From Neurospora tetrasperma FGSC 2508 (taxonomy: Eukaryota; Ascomycota; Sordariomycetes; Sordariales; Sordariaceae), in NCBI RefSeq assembly GCF_000213175.1, contig NW_009799100.1, forward strand, positions 3,297,762 to 3,361,761: a stretch of DNA of 64,000 nt. The letters run 5' to 3'. The notes under the pieces are model-generated. The model ran no database searches, was not told where the DNA came from, and worked only from the letters and a program-made list of their open reading frames with translations. Both the position numbers and the translations under genes were made by a program. Shown here in pieces: positions 12,508 through 24,902 of this stretch; position 1 is the stretch's first letter; every line of letters begins with the position of its first letter.

Positions 12508-15500
12508 CTATGCGTTTCTCGTCGCTAGCGTCTGCCTAACATGCGCCGGTAGTGTCGATGGGATATCCTCGTCGTCTGAAGAGTCCGAATCGTCGTCATC
12601 GTCGTCGTTATGGTTACTGTTGTGGTTGTTCTGCAGTGGTCTGGAGGCCGGCCCGCTTCCCAGCTGTTCATCGACATCCATCTCGTCATTTGCCGTGCTG
12701 GACCTCCCTGAACCTGACCCGCTATCTTCTTCATCCTCTGACTGGCCGTCGCTACTAGCAGTCTGATGACCCGAAATAGGTGATGGGCGGGTGGGATCAT
12801 GAGTTTCAGCTGTGGCCGCGACACCAGCGAGGCCACCGCCAATCTCAGATACGGAAAGTGTCGATTTAGTAGGCGTCTGGTAGGTCCCGCTTGCGTCCAT
12901 CCGCCTTCTCTTAGCCTCATGCTCCTCCCATACGGCATTAGCACGCGGTGCATTAGCCGCAACCCAACCGCTACCGGCAGGACGAGGGGGAGCCGTGCCC
13001 GTGGAAGCAGAAGCAGAAACAGAAGCAGAAGCAGCAGCAGCAGCAGCTTGCTGGGCCGCGGCCTTTTGCTTCTTCCTGAGCTTCTCGAGACCCATTCGCT
13101 CCTCCTCTGCTTGGATTTCTGCTTTGGTTCGGCGTTGGCGAAGGCGGACTCCGTATTTCTTCCTAATCATCGATTGCTTGGTACCGAAGCTATTCCGGAG
13201 TCCCTCGATCTTAATCCGCCGCTCATTCTCGTCGGGTATCGCGTATGCTTCGGCAAATCTAGGTGCAAACTTCGCTTCTGCTTCCTTGAGGTCGGCGTCC
13301 ATTGCCGCTAGTTGCTCCTCAGTTAAGTGGCCGTATGGGTCGGCTGCGTTAGGGGTTTTGGTTCCAGCGGGAGTTTCGGCAGAGGGTGTCGAGCCAGCCG
13401 AAGTCAGGTCGATCGTCCTAGTGACCGCTGGCGTTGCCTGTGCTATAGACGAAGGGACTGGAGCGGCGCGAGGAGGACGCCCGGGTCCTCGAGCTAAGGG
13501 TGGCCCAGTATGGAAGCAAGTTCGAGCGCGTTCGTGCGATTGGTGTTCATCACTTCTAGTGAACCCTTCGCCGCAATACTGGCATGAAAACTCGAAGCCC
13601 TTTACGCTCGCCGGGGGGCGTACAGTGCAGAGTCGGCGCGACGTGTGCTATATTAACCTGCGTTAACAACTTCTCCTGAGGGGATCTTGAGTATGGGGTC
13701 ACTTACGTATTCGTAGGGAACTTGATGTGTGAAAACCCTGTAGCACCCCATACACTGCAAACGGCCGGGGTAGGTTGACTGGGGTGGAGGAGGAGGCCGA
13801 GCAGCCTGCGAAGTAGGCGTGACCCTCTCATGCTGCTCTTCCACAATGTCCGCAGGATTGTAACCAAGACGTTCAGCCTTGGCAAGGGCCGTGATCAAAG
13901 GTTTCGCCTCAATCGTTAGGAGTCGTGCGTTCAGGCACTTGTCCAGAAAGGCCTCGCTGGCCTTGTTGATGATGGCGTCGGCGATATCATCGAGATCAGC
14001 CGTCGAGAAATGGCTGATTAACTCGTGCTTTGACTCGAGAACCATCTTTTGCCCGAAGTCTCTAACTGCGCGCCGTGTAATAGATGGTACAGCGTGATGT
14101 ATTGATGCGTTCAGCTAAAGATATGGTCAGATAAAAGGTCTTGAAAGTGAGCTACCTCTAGTAGTAGAGTAATGGAAGTGTAAAGGGGGAAATGAGGTCA
14201 AGTGATAGTAGTTTGAAGATATATAGAAGGTGTAACCTATAAGTAGGCGGATTATCTACGGAAGATGGGATGAGATGGTTACGGCGAACTTTGTGGAGAT
14301 ATCATGATCTCGACATCTTATTATGAGGTATCTTGTCCCAAGTTTCCCCAAGCTTGTGTATTCAATCCCACTTGCGTGCACTCCTACGTGACAAAGGTCG
14401 CTGTGTGCTGAGGCAGGGCTTAGAAGCATGTGATGTGGACATAACCTCTGAGATGTACTTCATCCACTTCTGACGTGGGTGGGATATGGTGAGGTAAACC
14501 CGATGTGATTGGATGCTTGGTGACTTGAAGATGTGAAGCCAAAGCAAGTAAAAGCATGTGGACTTACAATAAAAGCTTGGTGAAACTCGGTACCCAACAT
14601 ACACTTCTCCCAATTATCTCGAACAACGCGCCGAACGGCCTCGGGTGTGCTTTGTTGGATTGCATAGGTCAACCGCGTGCAATCGTCTGCGAATTTCTTG
14701 TTGAGGTGTGCGTGAGTTGTAGCTGGCGAAGGGAACCCAGAGCTAGAGATCGGCTCGGCCGGTGGCGGCAGCTGGCTCACGGGCCGCGACCTAGGCGGGT
14801 CCATGATGATAGGTCTTGAGATCAAGCCGTCGTTACGCGATGAATATGGGTGCTCGTATGGATGGTGCTGCTGTTGGGAAGGAGGAGGAGGAGGGTGGTG
14901 CAGAGGGGCCCCGACAGGATACGAATGCTGGTAATGATGCTGAGGATGCGCGGGCGGCGGGGCTTGATATTGGTATGGAGAGGCTTGAAGGTGATATTGA
15001 TATGACTGTCGTGGGGAATGCGCAGGCGGTGGGAGTTGAGTCGCGGTCACCGGCGCCGGGGCGGGCTGGAGCGGGGGTTGCGTATGGTAAGTTTGAGGAT
15101 GGGATCGAGACGGCGGGCAACGGTTGGGTTCGTGGTGCGATCTGGCTTGTGCTGGAGCAGGCTGGGCCGAAGATTGTGATTGTGCCTGGGCGGGAAGTTG
15201 TGACTGAGTTGCCGGTTGCGATGCGGGATGATGCTCGATGTGTTGCCGGGACAGTTCGTACTTCAATTGCGACGGCGGCGGCAATTGCGATGATGATGAT
15301 GCTGATGCTGGATGCGCGGACTGAGCGTGGAGTCTTGCCGGGTGAGCGTGGCCACTGTCACTGTCGTAATGGATCGTTATGGGGTCTCTCCATCGAATGG
15401 GGTCCCTGAAGTTGGATCTAGCAGAGGCTGTAATCGTGGTACTCGGGATCGTCGTGGTCGCAGGGTCGGTCGCAGACAGAGTTGCGTTCGCAGGTGTCGA

Positions 15501-16115
15501 GGTTGAGGTCGAGGTCGCGGCAGAATTTGTCGCGTCTGGGGTAGGAATCGGCGACGGAGCGGGTACCTGAGACGGGTTCTGGGACTGCTGGGGCTGCCCA
15601 TTTAGTGCAGACGGAGGCCCGTCAACCGTCACTCCCCGGGCTCCAGTGGTGGCGGTCGTTGGCTGCTCGCTGCTATGGAAGCTTCCACCTGGCGCCGCCG
15701 TGTCTACGCCACCGGGGACTGTCCCGTTTTTTGGGTATTGAGGGATGTTCGCTGTCACTGAAGATGTGGATAAACTGGAATTGGAGACAGAGCTGCTTGA
15801 TGTCGCGGTTGAGGTTGTGGGTCCTGTACATGACGGCAGCCCCAGGTGCTGATGATCGGCCTTAGCAGTGGGACTCGGCGCGGCATTGGAGGTCGGGGGC
15901 TCGATCGCGGTTGCACTTGTCGATGAACCTGTGGTCGGGGCGGGCAATGGGATTCTGGGCGCGTCGGGTTGCGGTGGTGTGTCTGGAGCTACCGGCGCCG
16001 TTGGTCTTCTTGGTGGTGCTTGAGGCTCGTGGTGTGGTGACAACGGTGCAGCTGACTCCGGAAGCTGTTCCTGCAGCCGCCAATGCGGGACGTCTGGGGC
16101 TGTTGAGGTTGTCAT
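12508..16115 (-). CDS. Large disordered protein with conserved helical core and two C2HC zinc fingers
   Basis: Three exons join in phase 0: 14568-16115, 13707-14114 and 12508-13647, giving 1031 aa. Treating 14460-16115 as its own gene would break the sequence FHQAFI|LNASIHH, so I read one gene. Residues 1 to about 480 are Pro/Ser/Thr/Gln/His-rich and disordered. Residues about 485-630 form a conserved-looking helical region. Two zinc fingers with identical spacing follow: Cys637, Cys640, His653, Cys659 and Cys674, Cys677, His690, Cys696 (C-x2-C-x12-H-x5-C). A charged coiled-coil region (RKKYGVRLRQRR, EEERMGLEKLRKKQK) and an acidic low-complexity C-terminus (DDDDDDSDSSDDED) complete it. The composition suggests a nuclear, chromatin or transcription role, which is inference only. 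The 453-nt second intron (14115-14567) is long for this window. Confidence 0.8.
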
Positions 16116-18179
16116 GTTGACGCTGAATTCGACGCGGGGTCACAGGGGCTCAAAGCCAACCAGTCCGTGGGTTATCTTTCTTCTACTGGTTTCTGATTAT
16201 CCAACAGATATATCACCAATGGATGGATATCCTTTTGCCTACAGGTAGTGTAGGTAGCCTGTGTTTCGCAGACGGAAAATTGTAGAGACCAAAGAGCTCC
16301 ACGATGGGACGCGGGGTTGAAGGAGTTGACCTAGAGGTAGGTATGCCGGAGGTAGGTAGGTACTAGCTGCTGAACGGTCCGACCCGAGCTTTCCTAACCG
16401 GCCGTTTGTTTGGTATATTTTTGCCAAAACCCGGGTGTTGTAAAGTTGTTAGGTAATGATCAATTGCCGGGTCGCGAGTCTGTGTAGCCAAGCAATTCGT
16501 CAGTTTCCATCCATACCGAGGTCCGGTGCTGGATGGTAGCTATCTTTTCTTGTTGCCTTTTTTGTGCGTGTCCCGGGGATGGGTTGGATGTTTTAATAGT
16601 TCGAGAACCCACATGAGCCGCTACGAGGATTATCAGGCATTTAACTCAGACCCCTGTACGGAAAACTTCTACACAGTAATACCTGTACATGTCACAATGT
16701 TAAGTTGATATGAAGCCGCCTTTGAAACCCAACAAGATGACCTAGTGGCGGACATATATTCTCTGTGTATCTCTGCGTAGCCCATAACAATCTACCTGAG
16801 CATTGTGTATATAATGCACTGAAACCAGGACCTTTTCTCGTTGAGCTCTACATATGAGAGATACCCTGCGACTGTCGAGTTATACCGGAGGTCCACCCTT
16901 TGTTACCGTATAAAGTACAGCTCTGTTGATTACCTTCAAATTACCAAACGGGTTAGACTTCCGTGACTTCTAATTGCCGAACTTCAACCGTGGACAATCG
17001 AGGTCGGCTTATGTGAGTTAATGTATGAAGCTCATTTGCAGCAAATGATACCTGGTTGGTAGTAATTAATCATGATTCTCTAGTCTAGCAGAAACTTTTC
17101 CTCGCGCTCCCTTGTCCGTTCTCGAAGCATGTGATGTGCTTCCTTATCCTGTTCCAGCCCGTGTTTTCGGTGCAGTATTTAGGTCTGAACACAACCTTTC
17201 TTCGTATTTGGTTGTGCTGGTCTTTGATGCTGCCCGGTGTTCGTTTGTCTCCCATTGCCGTCGTGACTAACTATAATTCATGCGTTTGTAGACTCGAGTC
17301 GGCGGCACAGACCTCGACCAGAGCATTGGGACTTCTACCCCGAGCGTTATACCGTTCGCTAGTAACAAATTCTGTAATTTGCAGTCCTCGTTGCTATCAA
17401 CACAGAGCTACACACCACGTAAAGCTTTCATTTTGGGTCACGTAGAAATTGGCAGGGGTTTGTCTGAGTCGATACAAATGTCACTATGCGCCTTGGCAGT
17501 CGTTTGTTATTTACAATAATGAAAAGACCCCAAATTGACATTCAACGCACTCGGAGGAGTCTGGAAAATGTGGTTCCCAAAAGGAAAATATATCGTTTGC
17601 TGACGTTGATGAGAAGAGCTACCACTACTGTCTGAGCCGCTTATAGCCTGTACTCCGCTATACTTGTGTGCAAGTGTTACTTGCCGTCGCTTCTTTTATC
17701 CATATTATTATTTCCATCCGAGAGTCAAGCCAGCAGTGTCCTTCGGATGGGTCAAAGTAATGCACATACAGTCCGATACTGTCTAATCGTTAGCTCGAAA
17801 CCTAGGCACAACTTCCTTAAGCGCTTTCATACTGTGAAGATGCTTTTTCCGAAATTAAATAGACTGTATTGGATCTTGTTGCGGGATGCCTTTCCTCCAG
17901 TGCGTGGAAGGTTTGGGACGATTCGATAGAGATCCCGACCCGTCGGTGTACCAGAGTACCTCTGGGTACCAAGCTAACAAACGGGCAGACAAGCACTTGT
18001 AATCTCGCTTCCTGTGTTACTAATTCCAGCCAGACCAGAAAATCATCAATCATGACTATAACTCAGTGTTCATTAAGGTTAAATATTATATCACACTCGG
18101 CCGAAGCTTGGTGTGAAAGTAAAGTCACTGCTGGGTGCGAAGTGAACTTTGAAGGCGACACACTTTTTGCGCGCGCCCC
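16116..18179. other. Intergenic, no supported gene
   Basis: About 2 kb without a convincing gene. The part next to 16115 is the promoter of the zinc-finger gene and carries dense TAGGTA/GGTAGGTAGG microsatellite-like units at 16331-16366, a motif scattered through this genome. Several ORFs of 60-110 codons on the plus strand have no recognisable features. Confidence 0.55.
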
Positions 18180-19737
18180 TCAAATAGGTTCTCCACAAAT
18201 CGCCATCAAAAGCCTCTGATAATCACCGCTGGTCTCCCCCTGCACTCTCTTGGCCAACTTCTTCTTGTAACGCTGCTCGTACGCGTTCCTGACATTTCGC
18301 ATGTTGTTGCGATCCCAGTGAGCCCGCACCAGACGGCTGGTGAGAAGACGGTCTTTTGTCCCCATTCCTGCCATGGCATCCTCGAGGAGCCGGGCCTGCA
18401 GCATGTACTTGTCAGTGCCGTGGCGTAGCTGGATGAGAAGGGCGTCCTTCATGTGTCCCGAAAACTCCTGCTGGGGTTGTTAGCTGTTGTTCCCTAAATG
18501 GCTTTTGGTTGTTGTAGCAGCGGTTCGCTAGAGTCAACTCACCTTTTGGATCACGGTATCGAGATCCCTGGCGTACTTTTGCCTGTATTCGTAGGAAATG
18601 GCACGGATCTGGTTGTCATTCCTCAAGCTCAGAATGCTGCATACGCGCATCTCGTCTGTGCCAATCTTGCCCTCAGTCGCGTTGTAGAGATCGTCGACGT
18701 CGCGGTCAATGTCCGCCTTCATCACTGGAGCCGCGTCTTCTGCACGTGTGGCACCGAGCACAATCATAAAGTGCCGTTCCGTCTTCATGCTCAGTTCGCC
18801 GCGCACCATTTCCTCCAGTGACCGATGGAAAACTCGACTGAATTCGGCTTTGATAGACTTCAGGTCGGCGTTGGACCGGCGGAGGAGGATATCGTTTAGG
18901 ATGTCTTCGTTGGTGCCTGCCCCATCCATGGCATTGAACAGCATGTGCACGTCATTGAGAAGAGGACCCCGGGCAAGCATGACGAGCCCTTCCTCAAACC
19001 AGCTGCTCGTCTCGCTCTTGATGTCAGCGATAAGATCGCGGCGGTGGCGCCGTTGAAACGCATCGCGGAGCATATTGATCTGGAAGGGGTCCTTGTCGGC
19101 CAGAACCCGGATCAGCTCCTTTTCATCCGTGCCCCATCCCTTCATGGCTTTCCTTAGCCTATCCGCGTCCGGATCGGGGTTCCATGGGATGGTCATTGCA
19201 GGGCCATATCCGGGCGAAGGTGGTGTCGGCGGGTACTGCACGGCGTAGGGCTGGGGCGGGTACGCTGTGGGTGTGGGCGGTACGGCACCATAGGATTGCT
19301 GAGGGGGCGGACCGGGAGGCTGTCCGTAACCGTGAGGCGGTGGTGCGCCGTAACCGGCCTGCGGAGGCCCGGGCGGGTAATACGAGGTGCTCGGGGGAGG
19401 AGGAGCACCATACGTCCCGGGTGGTGGGGAATGAGCCGGAGCACCATAGGGCTGTGGAGGGGGTGCGCCGTACTGCCCCGGCGGCGGCCCGGGCGGTGGT
19501 TGTCCATATCCTTGTTGTGGTTGCTGGTAGGTGTTGTAGTGAGCATGAGGCGGAGGTCCACCATATGGAGGTTGCTGATGATGCTGCTGAGGAGGAGGCT
19601 GCTGATAATATCCGCCTCCTTGTGGTGGTGGCTCTGCGTGGTCCAGGGTCAGTCGTGAAGACAAAAAAATGCAAGTGCTGTTTTCTTTTCCACTTACGGC
19701 CATAAGGCGACGCTGGAGGGTAGCCTGGGTAGGACAT
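18180..19737 (-). CDS. anx14: Annexin, fungal type (ANX14-like)
   Basis: Three exons (19698-19737, 18543-19633, 18180-18467) give 472 aa. The start at 19737 (MSYPGYPP) leads into a tail of about 150 residues rich in Pro, Gly, Tyr and Gln, like the N-terminal tail of annexin VII/synexin. Four annexin repeats follow. Type II calcium-binding motifs of the GxGT kind are visible in repeat 1 (KGWGTDEKEL), repeat 2 (DGAGTNEDIL) and repeat 4 (AGMGTKDRLL); repeat 3 has the variant EGKIGTDEMR. Annexins bind acidic phospholipid membranes in a calcium-dependent way; in fungi the role is not settled. Neurospora crassa has one such gene, named anx14, and this protein has the same layout. The tail is encoded almost entirely by repetitive GC-rich DNA, so its length probably varies among strains. 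Confidence 0.93.
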
Positions 19738-21645
19738 TGTGGGTGCGGCTCCCAACACAATGATGGTCGATATTTCTGTTGGCTGGTTAAGCGATGCCTT
19801 GGCTCGGCTAGAGGTGATGGTTACAAAAGGCGGGGCGGGGTTGGTGTTCAACCGATAGATGGAGAAAGTGAAGAAAGCAAACTCAAGAAGATTGTTTTTT
19901 GATGACACGCGTCTCTGGTAGCAAAGCAGAAAGAAATAGTTCAATCGGGTTTGACACATAGGTACTTAACAAAGCGGGTTGAAGTCCGACGGAAGAAAAT
20001 CTACGGGGGCTTGCCGTGCAATCGTCATCCTACCCTACATTGCGGCTTTATCCAAGCCATCGGGGCAAGATTTATGTCTGCGCCGCGCCGTCCAACTTGG
20101 CCGCCTATACAGACACTACTACTTGGCGAGCTGTGATCTACTTACCTACTTACGAAGCATGGTGCAGGCGCACACTGAATGGGAGTGACTGCGCAAGACA
20201 TACACGGGCACTAGTACGTCAGATGTGGCTGAGTAAAGCGGAAGCCTTAACAGAATGGATCGACCGTCCTTGGCCAAGAGCTTTCCTTACCAGGGGCAAT
20301 CACTTCGCCATCTTGACCGTGAAAGGAAGCATGACCTTGTGATAGCCATCTTGATAAGTAAGGTAGTCCCGCAAAAGCTGTGAACCTTAAGCAACACCTC
20401 AGACAAGGCAGTTGCCGTTGAGGCCTCCAATGTCCCAATAGTTGCTCATTGCAAAGATGGGATGAACCCCAAAACTTGCGGGTAATGGATTGCCAAGTTC
20501 GCTTTGCCCATCGGTAGGTGAGGCATCAACGTTGGTGACGGGGGCGCGCAATAAACCACTCTGTGCATGCCTAACAGGCAAATGTTGGGAAGAGCCTCGT
20601 CCAGGTTATTCGAAGCTCGGAGCCCGTTATTACCGATGGAAGGTGGTGTTCGCACATCCGGCGCCAAGAAGAAAAAAAGCCTTGACGGCGACGCTCTCGG
20701 GCGTTTCGATTTCAAGGGAGTAGGTACACTGTCGAAGAAGCATGGTTCGTCAAGCTGTAACCTTGCATGGACTTGTGTACCTATGTACCTAGCTTGGAAG
20801 GAACTGAACGATAGTCAAAAAGCAAACCGACATAATTGTACCTGCGTTAGGTGTGATGGATGATTGGGATTGTCAGGTGGAAGGCGTCGTAATATGCCGG
20901 CGGCGGTGATTCCTCGAACACCTGTTGGAAGTTGGAAATGGTACTTACTGTACACTATGTCTAGTGTACAGGGTGATGCAGTGTGGCTTAGCACCTTCCA
21001 AATCATGGCTTACGCAGTGGCAGCGCGTGCCTGTAAAGTGGAAACTGCAGGGTGCTGCGTGAGTGGATCCGATCAACTTCAACCTTAACGAACTGAAAGG
21101 CGGGAGCGCCCGGCGGTTCGCTTCTCAGACCGTGTCCACTCATGGTGAGATCGACTAAACCTTGAATGAACTTGGGGTTCAAACTAAGGAAAGGAAGTGG
21201 AAGCTCGGCGGCGCCAACTGCTGCTGCTCATGAAGCTAGAGGTATGGATTGCTTCAACCACCCAATTTGCAACTTGGTGGACTCGACCAACATGATGTCG
21301 GGTTCCAGCCTCGAGGACCACAAGCACGGGATGGGGATGCCACTATTGTTTTACAGTCCTCCACGCCAAGAGATCCAGCCATTCGATTTTGGACCTTAAG
21401 CGGGCGCTATACTAGGGTATATCGCCAACGGCATCTCTCAAAAAGGCGGCCGTGATCGCTGGCCGGGTTGGAGTGTTCTTGTTCTTCTTTCACTCAGGTC
21501 AATTTTAACGTCTGCTGTCCTTCCCCTCCTCCCTTGTTTACCCCCTCTTTCCACGGCCTTGAAGCTATTCCGCATCGTCGGAACCCGGTGCTCCCACCCA
21601 CGCCGTCATCAGCCCTGTACTTTGATCTCTCTAGATGAGATCAAA
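19738..21645. other. Intergenic, divergent promoter region
   Basis: 1.9 kb between divergent genes. It includes TACCTA-type units (20131-20150, 20775-20795), and a 10-bp perfect inverted repeat at 20948-20971. No coding region is supported. Confidence 0.55.
20948..20971. repeat. Short perfect inverted repeat (hairpin-capable palindrome)
   Basis: Ten-base arms CTGTACACTA and TAGTGTACAG are separated by TGTC. It lies in intergenic DNA about 0.7 kb upstream of the secreted-protein gene. It could be a binding site for a dimeric regulator or a chance palindrome. Confidence 0.5.
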
Positions 21646-22356
21646 ATGCGCGTCCATTGGGTCCATCTTCCCACGCTCGTGCTTGTTGCCCTCCTTGCGG
21701 CCTGTCAAGCTCTGCCTCTCATCGAGCACGACAGCTCTCCCAAGCCTTTGCTGCCGAGAGCAACATACTCGGTAGTCCCGATCAACGGAGAGTCGGGTCC
21801 GGAACATGGCCCTGGGGGTCCGGTCGTGACCAAGACTGTGGTGCAAACCGCTCACCAACCGCTCACTCAGTCGTCCACTCGCTCGCCCGCAAACTCCCTC
21901 ACGAGAACGGTTTCCGTGGTGCCTATTCAACCTGAACCCACTCTAACTTTGACCACCACCGTCGTCCACGTCGTACCAACTATATCGGCCACGACGGCGG
22001 CCACGGCATCCTCGATATCTCCATTCTCCTTCTTGTCTTTTGCGGTTACGATGTCCTATCGGACCATCTCGGCAACCCCTTCATCAACATCCAAGACATC
22101 GAACTCTACCGCCGCGTCGACCTCCCCCTCTCCTTCAGCGTCTAATACATCAAAGTCCGTGTCTAGCTTAAGCACAAGACCTTCGCCGAGTACCACGTCG
22201 ACAGAGTCCCCCATCTCGATCACGGTCACGGTACCCACCACCACTGCCTCTATTCCATTTCCAACGACCTTCATTAGCAATATTTCCAGCGTCTCATACG
22301 ACGACGGCATATGGCACACGACATATCCACCCTGGAATGGCTCGACGACTACCTAA
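21646..22356 (+). CDS. Secreted Ser/Thr-rich (mucin-like) protein
   Basis: A single exon of 236 aa. I choose the ATG at 21646 (TCAAAATGCG) because it places a typical signal peptide at the N-terminus: MRVHWVHLPTLVLVALLAAC, with likely cleavage after CQA. The frame is open upstream, so an earlier start is formally possible but would bury the signal. The mature part is about 35-40 percent Ser and Thr from residue 60 on, with several N-x-S/T sequons (NSTA, NTSK, NISS, NGST), as expected for a heavily O-glycosylated wall or extracellular protein. There is no C-terminal hydrophobic segment, so a GPI anchor is unlikely. The protein ends in PPWNGSTTT. I recognise no domain; cell-wall or mucin-like function is inferred from composition. 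Confidence 0.7.
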   Translation: MRVHWVHLPTLVLVALLAACQALPLIEHDSSPKPLLPRATYSVVPINGESGPEHGPGGPVVTKTVVQTAHQPLTQSSTRSPANSLTRTVSVVPIQPEPTLTLTTTVVHVVPTISATTAATASSISPFSFLSFAVTMSYRTISATPSSTSKTSNSTAASTSPSPSASNTSKSVSSLSTRPSPSTTSTESPISITVTVPTTTASIPFPTTFISNISSVSYDDGIWHTTYPPWNGSTTT

Positions 22357-24902
22357 TGCACATGCCATACTCTTTTTCAGCCCGAATCTCGCCCTGACCT
22401 GATCGATCTTGACCGGGCTGGCTCACGTTCTAGTTTTTGTCCTCGGTCGTCTGCAGGACTCTAATTAGATCGACTGACCATGGGATGCCCAGTTACCTCG
22501 GGCCCGATGAGTCATCAAACTCTCTATTTTACCCCCATGGACGGAAAGGGAGCGAAGCGTACTACAACACTCCAACGCCAACCAAGAGCTGGACAGCGTT
22601 GCTAGAGGAGGTGAACGGGAATCCATTCATATTTGGTGCTAGTATACCTTAATATCTAATCTTGCAAAACGATACGATGTTGACATCTCCTCCGCCTTGC
22701 CTGACCAACTGATTTCCTCCCTCTAGTGAATGAATTCCATCCGAGAGCCATCGCTTTCCAAGGCTTAACACGAAACCGAAGATCTCGATCACAGGTGGCA
22801 TGTGTCACCTGTATGCCCTCTCTCGGGAGTGTTCGCTCGTTCAAGCCTTGCCAATCGTTCCACGCATCCGGCTGGGATTGGGAAGGAACGGTTTCCTTGG
22901 CGGAGACAGCCAGTCACGTTCGAGGCAACGCCAGGATAAGATGCCCTCTTCCAGGAGTCACCATAGGCGCACCACGTCGGTTCACAGAACTCCAGTACGA
23001 TACACCTGCAAATACCGACGGTCTTTTCGAGAAATGGAAGGGAGTGAGCTGCGCGAAGTCCATCTCGGTCATCTAGAAAATCATGGTGACATTGTCATGC
23101 TCACGCAGTCTCTATTGGGATCACTGACTGGGCATGTTTGAGCTTACATTATGTCCGAGCCGTCAACGACGCGTACTAGGGCGCGCCGAGATATCGAAAC
23201 CCTCTTGGGGTTCCCAAACCCGAAGAGTGCCATGATTGCCCAGCAGAGAAGAGAAAGGGCTCGGGGGGCCATAAAAGGGCCATAGGAGATTGAGGCCAAT
23301 CGCCAGCCCACAACCATCTAATACCGCGCTTAGAAAAATCGCGACCGAGCAGGACTTCGGGGGTCGTCGGGACACAGCCACGGGCCTAGAATTTGATCGC
23401 TGGTGGTTCTGGCTTTGTTACCGCTTAGATCATGCAGAAGCTCTAACTACTTCAGCTCTTCCGACGGACGGCAACCCCGGCCAAAAGCTTCAACGTCCAT
23501 GTCTCCGGATCGTGAGGGGAAATATCACACCGGCGGCCTGGTGACAGATTTGCAGGAGCCTACTAGCCCCAGGCGGGCCATGACTGGTCAACATGCACCC
23601 TACACCTACTTTTCAGGTGAGTTGGACACACGACTTTGTGCTCAGGCAACCGCTGGCCAACTCGAGTACTTGCGTATAGCTGGCTGCATTCGTTTATTGT
23701 GTTCGGGCCATTTCCCCCACATTACCGTTCACTTGCCACTCGAACGCCGCCTAGAGTCAGTCACTGAGGATCCACGCATGCCACAAGTGCATTGGGTGCT
23801 AGGTTTCGATAGGGAAACACTGATGCTTCTCTGTCTCTGTGCCATACGCACTTTGTGCCTGCCGGTGCGAAACCTCAGCGTTAGTACCCTCACGCCTTGA
23901 CTACTAAAGCCAGCCTTCACTCTGTGGCAACGAGGCAGCAGAGGGCAACTCTGTATCGGTACCGGTGCTGCTAGTCTCTCATCCGTATCTTGCTGTCTTC
24001 TTGGGTGTGCCACCACGTCCCCTTGTTTTCAGACTAGGCATTAACCCAAGAACGGCATGAGCAACGGGACTGTGATGGACAATTTGATGTCTCAACTTGT
24101 TTACACAGCAACACAGACACATAGCAATTCTACCTCCCCACGAGATGCTGCGCGACTCCGTGTACTAGCCTACTGGCCACAGATTTGCGCCGAGAACGGG
24201 GCAGGTCGATTCGGCGTGGGACCGGCAGTCGAGCAACTCATTAGGATGACTAGGTTCAGTGTTCAACAGTAAAGCACTTGTTCCAAAGGGGGTCCATCAC
24301 AGGACACTCCGTCCGATTGCGGTGGTTTCAAGTATGTCTTTGGGAATAGGGAGCAGCAGCTATGCTGGTCGGCTACAACCTTATGATGGTTGTGTAGCCC
24401 CCTGTTTGGCAACTTTATCCGATCAAAACCCGGCAGATTGCCGTGTAACACGGCGGCCGCATCCCGGATTTTTTTTCGAGTCCTGCAAAGACAGCAGGGG
24501 GGGCTGATGATATAGCTCTTACCGATACTACACTGCTTGCTCTCGATCGGCCTTTCTAACCTGCATCGTCGCGCCTGCCATATACGATGTCCAATCAGTT
24601 TTGGAAAATTCTGGAACACCCAATATGCGGCTCCTGTTGGTTGCCTGGGGATGTTGGCACCGAGGTAAGGGCGCAAATGGTCGCTGGCGATAGATGTAGG
24701 ACTCGAACATATAAGAAAGGCGTCTCTACCACCTCAGATCCCCTTCATCATCACCATCGGCATCATCATCACTTTTCCCAAGCATCGCAGACATCGAAGC
24801 AATCTGAGCTTGAGAGCTCTAGTATCACGCTCACATTACCTTGAATCTGGTTTGCAACCGCCTGTCATTCACACAGTCATACCTTACTCATACTCTCCCA
24901 CG
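22357..24902. other. Intergenic, no supported gene
   Basis: 2.5 kb without a convincing gene. ORFs up to 165 codons (for example plus-strand 23403-23900) have no domain, no family resemblance and no splice support. A CAT/CAC-rich stretch at 24742-24772 lies in the presumed promoter or 5' UTR of the oxygenase gene. Confidence 0.5.

Noticed and set aside
14460-16115. The long minus-strand ORF as a separate gene ending at 14460
   Set aside because: A GTAAGT donor at 14567 and a TTTAG acceptor at 14115 join it in phase with the downstream zinc-finger exons, giving one continuous helical region.
24680-24710. tRNA-like T-loop sequence (GTTCGAGTCC on the minus strand)
   Set aside because: The flanking bases cannot form a T stem or an acceptor stem, and no A-box lies at the right distance.
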